Source: Acidobacteriota bacterium (GTDB lineage Bacteria > Acidobacteriota > Terriglobia > Terriglobales > Acidobacteriaceae). From it: 13,304 nt of DNA. Made by a program: the position numbers and the translations under genes. This document shows, in pieces, positions 1-6,827 of the stretch. The DNA lies in assembly GCA_028873155.1 (NCBI GenBank), contig JAGWML010000059.1:1-13304 (forward strand). Direction: 5' to 3'. The notes beneath the pieces are model-generated. The model did not search any database. It was not told where the DNA came from and was given only the letters and a program-made list of their open reading frames with translations. Positions within the stretch are counted from its first letter, which is position 1. The number at the start of each line of letters is the position of its first letter.

Positions 1-3000
1 GTCAACGAGTAATTAATATTAATTGGAAAGATCGGAGGATTCAGGTCGTAACTGAAGTCAAGCCGGATAGGGCCGACTGGCGTGTGATAGCGCAGTCCCA
101 GGCCTGGCGCATGGGAAAAGTAATTAAAGCTGCACTGTCCCTGCACGCCGGTCGATGTCGAAGGTCCTGAGGGAATTGGGTTATTCAGGTTGGAAGTGTT
201 GCCGCTGTTATTCAGCACCTTGCAGGCGTCGCGATTGGGTTGCTGGTAGCGAAGGATGCTTGCCCAGGCATCCCCTGTATTCGTAAACACATTCCCCATG
301 TCGTGGAAGACGACAAAGCTCAGCGAATTTCCGAACCATGGAAGATTGGGCGGGGGAAGACGCAGTTCTGTGCTGTTGATGAGCGCGCCTGCTCCACCGA
401 TTGGAAAGCCCGTCTCAGGGTCGCGCGGGCCGGCCGCGTTGACCGAGAAGCCGCGCAGCGAGATTGGACCGCCCGCATAGATGCGCTCCGGCAGTGGAAT
501 CAACTCATCCGCTGCCGGGCCGTAGGCTCGCTCCTGCGCGTAGCGTGTATTTCGCGCCAGCACAATGCGCCCATGGTCAAAGCCAAAGTAGTTGGAGTGC
601 GAAACGTCCAGGCGGTTAAACTGCGCCTCCGCACCGAACACATGATTTGAAATGAACTCCTGAAAGCTCAAATACGTTCCGCGGTGCGCATCCAGCGGTG
701 AATCGCGCGTGTCCCGAATCCACGTAAAGCCCGGTCCGCCCACGCGAACCGCTGCGGCGAGCTGCGGAATCGCTGCCGGATACACCTGCAGGCTGTCCGA
801 TGCAACCTTCACGCGGCGAAAGTCGAATTCGTAGATGAAGGTGTTTGCCCGCGAAATGCCAGCGCCGGGCGAATTGAAATTCTCGGTCACGCGCAGTCCG
901 GCATCCAGCTTTGATGCGACATACGTCGTGACATCCTGGCTGTTGGCATAGCCACCGGTAAAGGTCAGGCCGAAGTTGCGGTTTCCATGGAAATGCGGAT
1001 TCTGATAGACGAGATTGATCTCCTGCTCCAGCAGGCCGTAAGTACCCTGAATCGACGCCGATTGCTCTCTGCCAAAGAGATTGTTCCGGGTCACGCTGCC
1101 CAGCACGCGCGGGCTGATGCCAGTCTTGCCGTTCGGATTGCAGGGCGTGCCCGTGACCTTGAATCCGGCACAGTTATTTTGCGGCTGACCCGTCTGAGTC
1201 TCGAAACCAAATCCGTATGTAAGAGCCCAGCGACGTGCCTCCGTTGTCTGCACAAGAACGGTCTTGTACTGTTCATTGCCGCGCGGATTTTGGATCGCTG
1301 TCCTGACTTCATTGAAGAGGGCGAAGTTATACAGGTTGCTTTGCGTCTGGGCCAGTGCCGATTGGTCCAGAGGATCATTCGGATGGAGGGTGATCGCGTG
1401 AGCCACGGTTGACGGACGCGTGAAGTGCAGACCCGTCAGCAGCACATTTCGGACAAACACCTGCTCGCCTTCGTGGATATGAAAGGTCACGTCCACCAGG
1501 CCGCCATCGCGAGGGTCAGTCTGCTGAGAAACGGTCACCTCAGCCTGCTCGAACCCGCGCGCCAGGTAATCCGTCAGCAGTGCATCGCGATCGCCAGCCA
1601 GATTCTGTGGCGAAAGAAGCTGGCCGGGCGCCGTGTTCAACAGCGCAGTCAAATTCTTTTCCGCCACGTGGCTATTGCCTTCCAACTGCACAGTTCCAAC
1701 GCGCTGCTGCGGGCCTTCCACAATGTTGTAGACGACCGAAAGCCCCGATGGTTTGCCACTGCCTGTTCCGTGCCGCGGAGGAATGGCGGCAACGGAAGGA
1801 GTGACGTTGATCGCGGAGAAGCCGTTGTTCCGATACGCTACCTGCAGTGCGCTCACATCCGCGGCTACGAGAGCCTGGCTGTAGCTTCCGTGGTGATCCA
1901 GGTAGTCGGCTGCTCGCACACTGAGAAGATCTTTCAAAGTCGCGGAGTCGAAATAGTGATTTCCGGCAACTTCTACCTTTTCCACGCGGCGTCGCTGCCC
2001 GAGTTCAACCGTAAAGACGATGTCCACTTCGTTGGCATTGGGTGTCAGTCGCTGGTGCGCGACCTTCACGTCAAAATAGCCCTGCCGTTGAAAATAATCC
2101 CTGAGACGGCGGTTCCCTTCATTCAGCAAGTCCTCGTCAACAGTGCCTTCTTCATAAATAGGGACGGCACGCTTCAGCCGGTCCGGATCGATGTTGGCTC
2201 CCTCCAGACGGACTGACACGACTGGGCCACTATGCGCGGAGAACTGGAAGTTCGCCACGTCGGTCGCAGGCACATAGTCTTGCGAGGTGAGTTTGATCTC
2301 TGCCTCAAGATGATTCTGCTTCTGGTAGTGCTTGAGCACGCCCGTCAGCGCGCGGTTTGAGGTGTCGTGGTCGATGTGGGCGCCGCGGCGGAGTCTGGCC
2401 AACCTCTCGAACTCGGCCGAACTCATGCCGGAGTCGCCAGTTACCTGGACATCTCCGACGCGTGCCTGTGGTCCTGACGTCACGTGAAAATCGATGTCCA
2501 CGAGCTGATCTTCCGGGTGCTCGGTCAGCTTTTGCGTGATGACCGGCTCATGAAAGCCGTTATCGGCCAGAATCTCGTGCATCTGCGAGAGTCCTTCTGT
2601 GAGCCGCGCCTCGCTGAATCTTGTCCCCGCCGTGAGGCGGCTTGCGTACTCCAGCTGCGTATTTAATGTCGCGCCTTTTGCGCCGTCTACTGTGACCCTG
2701 CCGATAAACTTCGCGGGCTTGCCCCGGAAGATCAGCGCGATGCCGTCCGCGGTGCGAGTGCCTGCGGCTTCCACACTGTCATACAGGCCGGTTGCGTACA
2801 GCTGACGCAAGCTGGCGGCAATCTTTTCTTCGCTCAACACGCTGGCTGCACTCTGTGCGAGATGGTCTGGCAGTGGAGCGAGCCGGGCAGCGCTCACTCC
2901 CTCGAAGGAGATGCTGCTGACCTTCAACCCCGCCCACTTGCCCGCCCGATCCTCTTCAACAGCGTCGGGTGCGGCCACGGCAGCAGCGGAGGCAACCGCC

Positions 3001-3122
3001 GATGAATTCTCAGTTCCTGCGCCGTCGGATCCAGCTTGGGCTCGGCAGATCGCGCAGGAAGGGCATGCCATAATCCAGGCCATCAGCAGCACGCCGAGCC
3101 AACACTGAATGCTCTTTCGCAC
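1..3122 (-). CDS. Omp85/BamA-family outer membrane protein with seven POTRA-like modules (partial, 3' end outside window)
   Basis: I translated this frame from the reverse strand. It runs without a stop from 3122 to base 1, about 1040 residues, so the C-terminus is missing. The start is GTG at 3122-3120 with GAGAGG upstream; an in-frame TTG at 3140 is an alternative. Residues 1-29 form a signal peptide (Arg-Lys, hydrophobic core, cleavage near CRA/QA). Seven POTRA-like repeats follow at about 66-136, 137-218, 219-300, 301-376, 377-472, 473-554 and 555-629, each with a beta start such as VGDVQVTG or VEKVEVAGN. The beta-barrel spans 630 to the end, with the L6-type motif GGPISLRGF (Arg890) and a late strand TPVGPIRLDFSYDLNPP. 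The Omp85 family inserts or secretes proteins at the outer membrane. The fold assignment is firm. Whether this is the housekeeping BamA or a paralogue is open, because BamA usually has five POTRA domains. It is divergent from an ECF sigma operon. Confidence 0.93.
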   Translation of the reverse strand, partial: MRKSIQCWLGVLLMAWIMACPSCAICRAQAGSDGAGTENSSAVASAAAVAAPDAVEEDRAGKWAGLKVSSISFEGVSAARLAPLPDHLAQSAASVLSEEKIAASLRQLYATGLYDSVEAAGTRTADGIALIFRGKPAKFIGRVTVDGAKGATLNTQLEYASRLTAGTRFSEARLTEGLSQMHEILADNGFHEPVITQKLTEHPEDQLVDIDFHVTSGPQARVGDVQVTGDSGMSSAEFERLARLRRGAHIDHDTSNRALTGVLKHYQKQNHLEAEIKLTSQDYVPATDVANFQFSAHSGPVVSVRLEGANIDPDRLKRAVPIYEEGTVDEDLLNEGNRRLRDYFQRQGYFDVKVAHQRLTPNANEVDIVFTVELGQRRRVEKVEVAGNHYFDSATLKDLLSVRAADYLDHHGSYSQALVAADVSALQVAYRNNGFSAINVTPSVAAIPPRHGTGSGKPSGLSVVYNIVEGPQQRVGTVQLEGNSHVAEKNLTALLNTAPGQLLSPQNLAGDRDALLTDYLARGFEQAEVTVSQQTDPRDGGLVDVTFHIHEGEQVFVRNVLLTGLHFTRPSTVAHAITLHPNDPLDQSALAQTQSNLYNFALFNEVRTAIQNPRGNEQYKTVLVQTTEARRWALTYGFGFETQTGQPQNNCAGFKVTGTPCNPNGKTGISPRVLGSVTRNNLFGREQSASIQGTYGLLEQEINLVYQNPHFHGNRNFGLTFTGGYANSQDVTTYVASKLDAGLRVTENFNSPGAGISRANTFIYEFDFRRVKVASDSLQVYPAAIPQLAAAVRVGGPGFTWIRDTRDSPLDAHRGTYLSFQEFISNHVFGAEAQFNRLDVSHSNYFGFDHGRIVLARNTRYAQERAYGPAADELIPLPERIYAGGPISLRGFSVNAAGPRDPETGFPIGGAGALINSTELRLPPPNLPWFGNSLSFVVFHDMGNVFTNTGDAWASILRYQQPNRDACKVLNNSGNTSNLNNPIPSGPSTSTGVQGQCSFNYFSHAPGLGLRYHTPVGPIRLDFSYDLNPPIFPININYSL

Positions 3123-3343
3123 CGCCGACCCTCTCGCCAAGATTATTTCTCCCGCACCTTCAAAGCGAATCTGTCCACGAGGCCGCTCAGGGTGACACGT
3201 TCAACGTCCGGTTCAGCACGGTTTGCGCGGGTGCTCGCTACGCCTTTCCTGATGCCTGCCACTGCACCTTATACTAACGAGGTTAGGGGCCCAGCGCAGC
3301 ACCATGCACGTCAAAGTGCCGCAGTCGCCAACAAAGGATGTGT
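3123..3343. promoter_or_regulatory. Divergent intergenic region between Omp85 gene and ECF sigma operon
   Basis: This 221-base gap must hold the promoters of both divergent units. A TATACT hexamer at 3270-3275 is a possible -10 for the sigma gene, but I see no convincing -35 at 16-18 bases. It abuts an inverted repeat CTAAC-GAG-GTTAG (3274-3286). A second perfect palindrome, ACGTT-C-AACGT, lies at 3197-3207. Either could be an operator or chance. Short open frames here are not supported as genes. Confidence 0.3.
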
Positions 3344-4024
3344 ATGTCCCGAACGACCTCTCCCCCGCGAGCACAAACGCCCGCTGCGAAAACCGCTGTG
3401 GAACCGCAGCCAGACGGGGTGCAATCCGGTTCTGCTGCCGGGGCTTCGCCCGCGTCTTCTGTGGATGATGTGCTTGCTCGCGCGCAGACTGGCGATCACC
3501 ATGCATTTGCCCAGCTGTACGCGCTGCACAAGCGCCGCGTTTATTCACTCTGCCTGCGCATGGTCAACAACGTTGCCGAAGCCGAGGACCTTACGCAGGA
3601 GGCGTTCCTTCAGCTTCATCGCAAGATTGCGACCTTCCGAGGCGACTCCGCCTTCTCCACGTGGCTCCATCGAATGGCGGTCAATGTCGTCCTCATGCAT
3701 CTGCGCAAGAAGGGACTCCAACTGACCTCGCTGGATGAAGCCATGGAGCCGACGCACGATGACGGACCCGGTCGCAGCTTTGGCGCTCCGGATCTGTCTC
3801 TCACCGGATCGATCGACCGGCTCGCCCTTGAGCGCGCCATCGGAGATCTCCCCGCAGGCTACCGCCTCATCTTCGTTTTGCATGACATTGAGGGCTATGA
3901 GCACAATGAGATTGCTTCCATGCTGGACTGCTCCATTGGCAACAGCAAATCGCAACTGCACAAGGCGCGACTCAAGCTGCGCGACGCCCTGCGCACTGCC
4001 AGCCGAAAGGACGGCCGGAAATGA
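3344..4024 (+). CDS. ECF-type RNA polymerase sigma factor
   Basis: The 226-residue product is a sigma-70-family ECF factor that would direct RNA polymerase to a dedicated promoter set. A low-complexity Ala/Pro/Ser N-terminal extension (1-40) precedes region 2 at about 53-120, with FAQLYALHKRRVY, the EAEDLTQEAFLQLHRKIATFRG block and FSTWLHRMAVN. A Ser/Asp/Gly-rich linker follows, then region 4 at about 160-214 with LPAGYRLIFVLHDIEGYEHNEIA cut by family rules into helices and the helix-turn-helix end SIGNSKSQLHKAR. I chose ATG 3344 over ATG 3338 because AAAGGA (3333-3338) then sits 5 bases upstream; for 3338 it would overlap the start codon. The stop overlaps the next start (ATGA), so the gene is co-translated with a zinc-finger protein that is probably its anti-sigma. 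The sigma subgroup and target promoters cannot be told from sequence. Confidence 0.93.
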   Translation: MSRTTSPPRAQTPAAKTAVEPQPDGVQSGSAAGASPASSVDDVLARAQTGDHHAFAQLYALHKRRVYSLCLRMVNNVAEAEDLTQEAFLQLHRKIATFRGDSAFSTWLHRMAVNVVLMHLRKKGLQLTSLDEAMEPTHDDGPGRSFGAPDLSLTGSIDRLALERAIGDLPAGYRLIFVLHDIEGYEHNEIASMLDCSIGNSKSQLHKARLKLRDALRTASRKDGRK

Positions 4025-4275
4025 CCAATAAGCCGGGTGACATGAGTTGCGAGGAGTTCCAGGCTCAACTGGCCGATCTGATTGGTTCCGGCGAGGACAT
4101 CAGTCAGCATCCGCATCTGATGCAGTGCCCCAGGTGTCGTGCGCTCCTGGCGGATCTGCAGACCATTGCGGAGGCAGCGCGCCAGTTGCTCCCCGCCGAG
4201 CCCCCTGAAGATGATCTGTGGGACCGTATTGAATCGGCCATTCAATCCGAGGAAGGTTCGGACTCAAAGCCTTGA
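4021..4275 (+). CDS. Small soluble zinc-finger anti-sigma factor candidate (ZAS type)
   Basis: This 84-residue protein starts at ATG 4021, overlapping the sigma stop as ATGA, which couples translation. It contains Cys10 and the signature His32-x3-Cys36-x2-Cys39 (HLMQCPRC), the zinc-binding pattern of ZAS anti-sigma factors such as RsrA and ChrR. These bind and hold the cognate ECF sigma factor, in some cases releasing it on thiol oxidation. The rest is helical and acidic (EPPEDDLWDRIESAIQSEE), with no hydrophobic stretch long enough for a membrane helix and no periplasmic sensor domain. It is therefore predicted to be cytoplasmic, unlike the many membrane-anchored anti-sigmas. Gene order supports the pairing strongly. 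The signal sensed, redox or other, is an inference. Confidence 0.82.
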   Translation: MTNKPGDMSCEEFQAQLADLIGSGEDISQHPHLMQCPRCRALLADLQTIAEAARQLLPAEPPEDDLWDRIESAIQSEEGSDSKP

Positions 4276-4283
4276 GCGTATTC

Positions 4284-4309
4284 CGCGGCGCCTCGCAATC
4301 GGAGCCGCG
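4284..4309. terminator. Possible bidirectional hairpin between convergent genes
   Basis: The 46-base gap between the anti-sigma and ribE stops holds CGCGGC (4284-4289) and its reverse complement GCCGCG (4304-4309), with CTC/GAG able to pair inside. No clear T-run follows on either strand, so this is a weak intrinsic terminator candidate, placed where convergent units need one. Confidence 0.35.
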
Positions 4310-4321
4310 AGCGCCCTGGAC

Positions 4322-4996
4322 TCAATAGCCCTGCGCCACAAGCCATGCTTCTGTCAGTTCAAGGTCAGGCTTTTTCGCAGCCTGCATCTGCGCATGGGCC
4401 AGCTTCACCAGCACATCCGCCTCCACGTTTACCGGCGCGCCCTGCTTGAGCGTGTGCAAATTGGTCCGCCAATACGTCAGCGGCAGAATCGCCACTGTCA
4501 CCGTCTCGCCGTCAAAGGCGGCAATGGTCAGGCTGATTCCCTCAATCGCCACCGAACCCTTGGGCACCATCCACTGCCGCACGTTCTCGGGCACGCGCAC
4601 CTTCAGCGTCCAGTCTGTGGTCTCAGAATTGAAGTTCGGACTTGCAACGGGAACCACCGGGTCGAGCGCGGTCATGACGCCGCATCCGTCCACATGCCCC
4701 TGCACCACGTGCCCGCCCAGCGGACTGCCTGCCGCTGTCGGCAGCTCAAGATTCACCAGTGCGCCGGCACTCAGCGAACCAAGCGAGGTCTTGTCGAGCG
4801 TTTCCGATGCCAGGTCTGCGTAGAAATAAGTGGGGTTCACATCCAGCGCCGTCAGACATACGCCGGAAACCCCCAGCGAATCGCCTTCGCGCAGCCGCCC
4901 TGCAATGCCCGGCGCATCCACCGCAATCCGCCGCACGCCTCCGCGATCGGTCAGTCCGATCAGCGTTCCAGTCTGCTCAATAATGCCGGTAAACAT
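4322..4996 (-). CDS. ribE: Riboflavin synthase (alpha chain)
   Basis: The 224-residue protein opens with MFTGIIEQTGTL, the hallmark start of riboflavin synthase, which dismutates two 6,7-dimethyl-8-ribityllumazine molecules to riboflavin in the cytosol. Two lumazine-binding barrels are visible. The first (about 1-97) has GDSLGVSGVCLTALD and ETLDKTSLG. The second (about 98-200) has GGHVVQGHVDGCG, PKGSVAIEGISLTIAAFD and LPLTYWRTNL. The parallel GVSGVCLT and AIEGISLT show the internal duplication. Length fits the family, with about 20 extra C-terminal residues. The second-domain motif usually written IPHT reads LPLT here. The ATG has no strong ribosome binding site. It is the last gene of the ftsY-ribD-CcdC-like-ribE series, 52 bases after the CcdC-like gene. 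The symbol ribE follows Bacillus-type usage; E. coli calls it ribC. Confidence 0.96.
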   Translation of the reverse strand: MFTGIIEQTGTLIGLTDRGGVRRIAVDAPGIAGRLREGDSLGVSGVCLTALDVNPTYFYADLASETLDKTSLGSLSAGALVNLELPTAAGSPLGGHVVQGHVDGCGVMTALDPVVPVASPNFNSETTDWTLKVRVPENVRQWMVPKGSVAIEGISLTIAAFDGETVTVAILPLTYWRTNLHTLKQGAPVNVEADVLVKLAHAQMQAAKKPDLELTEAWLVAQGY

Positions 4997-5048
4997 GCTT
5001 TGATTCTACGAGACAAGCCTGTGCAGGCGCGCATTGGCGGCGTCCTGC

Positions 5049-5558
5049 CTACTCGCTGATGGCGGCTTCTTCGGGTGCAACCTGAAGCGCCCCATCGGGT
5101 CCTGTCAGCTTCATGTAGAGCGAGAGCAGCTTCATCCGCCACCGCAGGATCATCCCGAAGGCCAGAACGAAAAACAGCCCCCCAGTCTGCTCCAGTGTTA
5201 GATACTTGTCAAGATATCCGCGCGCAAAATAGCGCACAGCAGCCAGCACAATCACCACCGCAAAAAACGCGCTCGACCGCTTCATCATGATCGCGTCGCC
5301 CTCGCGCCGCAGGCTCGAAGTGAGCAGCAGGGGATATGCCAGCACCACTGCACCAATCGCAAAAGCAGCCAGCGCCCACGTCAGCGGAACGCGAAACATC
5401 GGCATCACAAACATTGAGAAGCCCGTGGCCATCCCCACCGGCGGCATTACGAGCTTCTTCACCGTCACTGCCGAGCGGCCCTCACGCACGCGCCACGCCA
5501 GCACGCCGCACAAACCCACCAGCGACACCACGGCCGTGACGACAGGAGACACAACCAT
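5049..5558 (-). CDS. CcdC-like / DUF1453-type integral membrane protein
   Basis: This 169-residue membrane protein has about five hydrophobic segments (near 5-22, 36-54, 57-79, 95-112 and 123-139). The motifs KKLVMPPVGMATGFSMFV and PLTWALAAFAIGAVVLAYPLL(L)TS, followed by a basic loop and a conserved-looking RYFARGYLDKYLTLEQTGGLFFVLAFGMILRWR stretch in shorter blocks, match my memory of the CcdC/DUF1453 family, named after Bacillus CcdC in the cytochrome c biogenesis region. A biochemical role for CcdC is not settled. The ATG at 5558 has AAGAGG 8 bases upstream. The gene lies between ribD (83 bases upstream) and ribE, in the same direction, so it is probably co-transcribed. The context offers no other cytochrome c gene. 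The family call is fairly sure; the function is not. Confidence 0.75.
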   Translation of the reverse strand: MVVSPVVTAVVSLVGLCGVLAWRVREGRSAVTVKKLVMPPVGMATGFSMFVMPMFRVPLTWALAAFAIGAVVLAYPLLLTSSLRREGDAIMMKRSSAFFAVVIVLAAVRYFARGYLDKYLTLEQTGGLFFVLAFGMILRWRMKLLSLYMKLTGPDGALQVAPEEAAISE

Positions 5559-5641
5559 CTTCCCTACCTCTTCTCTTCAAATGCCAAACGACGGGGTCAG
5601 CCGCTCTGCTTCTATTAGACGCCAAAATCGGTCCGTGCGCA

Positions 5642-6811
5642 TCAAGCCGCGGGCGACGTCGCGGGCCATGGATCGCGCAGCAGCGAACACAACCCCAGGT
5701 CGTTGCCATACCGTTCCACTTCCATCGACCCCAACTGCACAAAATGCGGCATCCCGCGAAACGCCGGTACCGCATCCGACCCCATAATCTGCGGTGCAAC
5801 AAAGAGATGCACGCGGTCCACCAGATTCGCAGCCAGCAGCGCGGTGTTCAGCCGCGTTCCCGTCTCAGTCAACATGGAGAGGATTCCTTCTGCACCCAGC
5901 TTCTCCAGCACGCGGTCCAGCGGCACGCGGCCACCGTCGGCCTGCAATACTTCCACGCGCACACCCCGCGCGCGGAGAGCCTCGGCACGTGTCTCGTCTT
6001 TTGACACGGTGAAGACGACCACATCGTTCTGTGCGCCGCGTACCATCTTCGAGTCCAGCGGCATGCGCAGCGCCGAGTCCAGCACCACACGAAGCAGAGG
6101 CCGCCGACGGCGCAGGCCGCTCCGGTCCGTCAGCATCGGGTCGTCCGCCAGCACCGTGTCCACGCCGGTCAGCGCGGCGTCGGCCTGCCAGCGCAGTGTC
6201 TGTACTGCCGCCCGTGCGGCCTCGCAGGTGATCCAGTAGGGCTCACGCTTCGCATGCATCCCGGCCGGTGGCGCAATCCGTCCGTCCAGCGTCATCGCGA
6301 CTTTCATCAGAACAAAGGGGCGTCCGCTCTGGCTCCAGCGCGCAAAGCCTTCATTCAGCCGCCGCGCCTCGTCTTCACAGACGCCAACGCTCGTCTCCAC
6401 TCCTGCCGCACGCAGCCGTTCGAGCCCGTGCCCGGCCACCTGTGGATTGGGGTCAAGCGTCGCCGCCACCACTCGACCAAGGCCGGCTGCGATCAACGCT
6501 TCCGTGCACGGCCCGGTGCGGCCCGTGTGATTGCAGGGCTCCAGCGTCACGTAGGCCGTTCCGCCCTTCAGCCGATTCTCTTTCTGGTTCGTGTTGGCAT
6601 GTTGCTGTGCCTCGCGCAAGGCCACGATCTCGGCATGGTCGCGCAGGTCATATTCATGCCAGCCCTCGCCCACCACCTGCCCGGAGCGATCCAGAATCAC
6701 GCACCCAACCGCAGGATTGGGCGATGCAACGCCAATGCCGCGCCGCGCCAGCTCGAGCGCACGTTGCATCCATCCCCTGTCCTGTTCGTGTTTCTCCACG
6801 TGCGATTCCAT
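5642..6811 (-). CDS. ribD: Bifunctional riboflavin biosynthesis deaminase/reductase RibD
   Basis: The 389-residue protein carries both RibD domains, which deaminate the GTP-derived pyrimidine and then reduce its ribosyl side chain with NADPH. The N-terminal deaminase (about 15-160) has PNPAVGCVI, His59-Ala-Glu61 (zinc ligand and catalytic Glu), and Glu91-Pro-Cys93 with Cys102 in TLEPCNHTGRTGPC. The C-terminal reductase (about 165-385) has KVAMTLDGRIA, GVDTVLADDPMLT and GTRLNTALLAANLVDRV. The loop before HAE reads EYDLRD rather than the more usual G-x-P, and about six residues are inserted before GGTAYVTL. Start: ATG 6811 leaves 16 bases to the ftsY stop but has no clear ribosome binding site. 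ATG 6769, with AGGGG four bases upstream, is a plausible shorter start (375 residues). No FMN riboswitch precedes it. Confidence 0.96.
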   Translation of the reverse strand: MESHVEKHEQDRGWMQRALELARRGIGVASPNPAVGCVILDRSGQVVGEGWHEYDLRDHAEIVALREAQQHANTNQKENRLKGGTAYVTLEPCNHTGRTGPCTEALIAAGLGRVVAATLDPNPQVAGHGLERLRAAGVETSVGVCEDEARRLNEGFARWSQSGRPFVLMKVAMTLDGRIAPPAGMHAKREPYWITCEAARAAVQTLRWQADAALTGVDTVLADDPMLTDRSGLRRRRPLLRVVLDSALRMPLDSKMVRGAQNDVVVFTVSKDETRAEALRARGVRVEVLQADGGRVPLDRVLEKLGAEGILSMLTETGTRLNTALLAANLVDRVHLFVAPQIMGSDAVPAFRGMPHFVQLGSMEVERYGNDLGLCSLLRDPWPATSPAA

Positions 6812-6827
6812 TCAGATGTTGCAACAG

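Noticed and set aside
1425..2216. 263-codon plus-strand open frame and neighbours at 240-650 and 987-1412
   Set aside because: They are antisense to the Omp85 frame, which reads continuously with POTRA repeats and barrel motifs; no ribosome binding site or protein family supports them.
4997..5048. GCCTG-TG-CAGGC palindrome between the CcdC-like gene and ribE as a terminator
   Set aside because: A two-base loop cannot form a proper hairpin, and no T-run follows; the genes look co-transcribed.
4139..5059. 306-codon plus-strand open frame
   Set aside because: It overlaps the anti-sigma gene out of frame and then runs antisense to ribE; its composition is typical of a GC-rich shadow frame.
6812..6827. 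FMN riboswitch upstream of ribD
   Set aside because: Only 16 bases separate ribD from the ftsY stop, far too few for an RFN element, and the gap before ribE shows no such fold.
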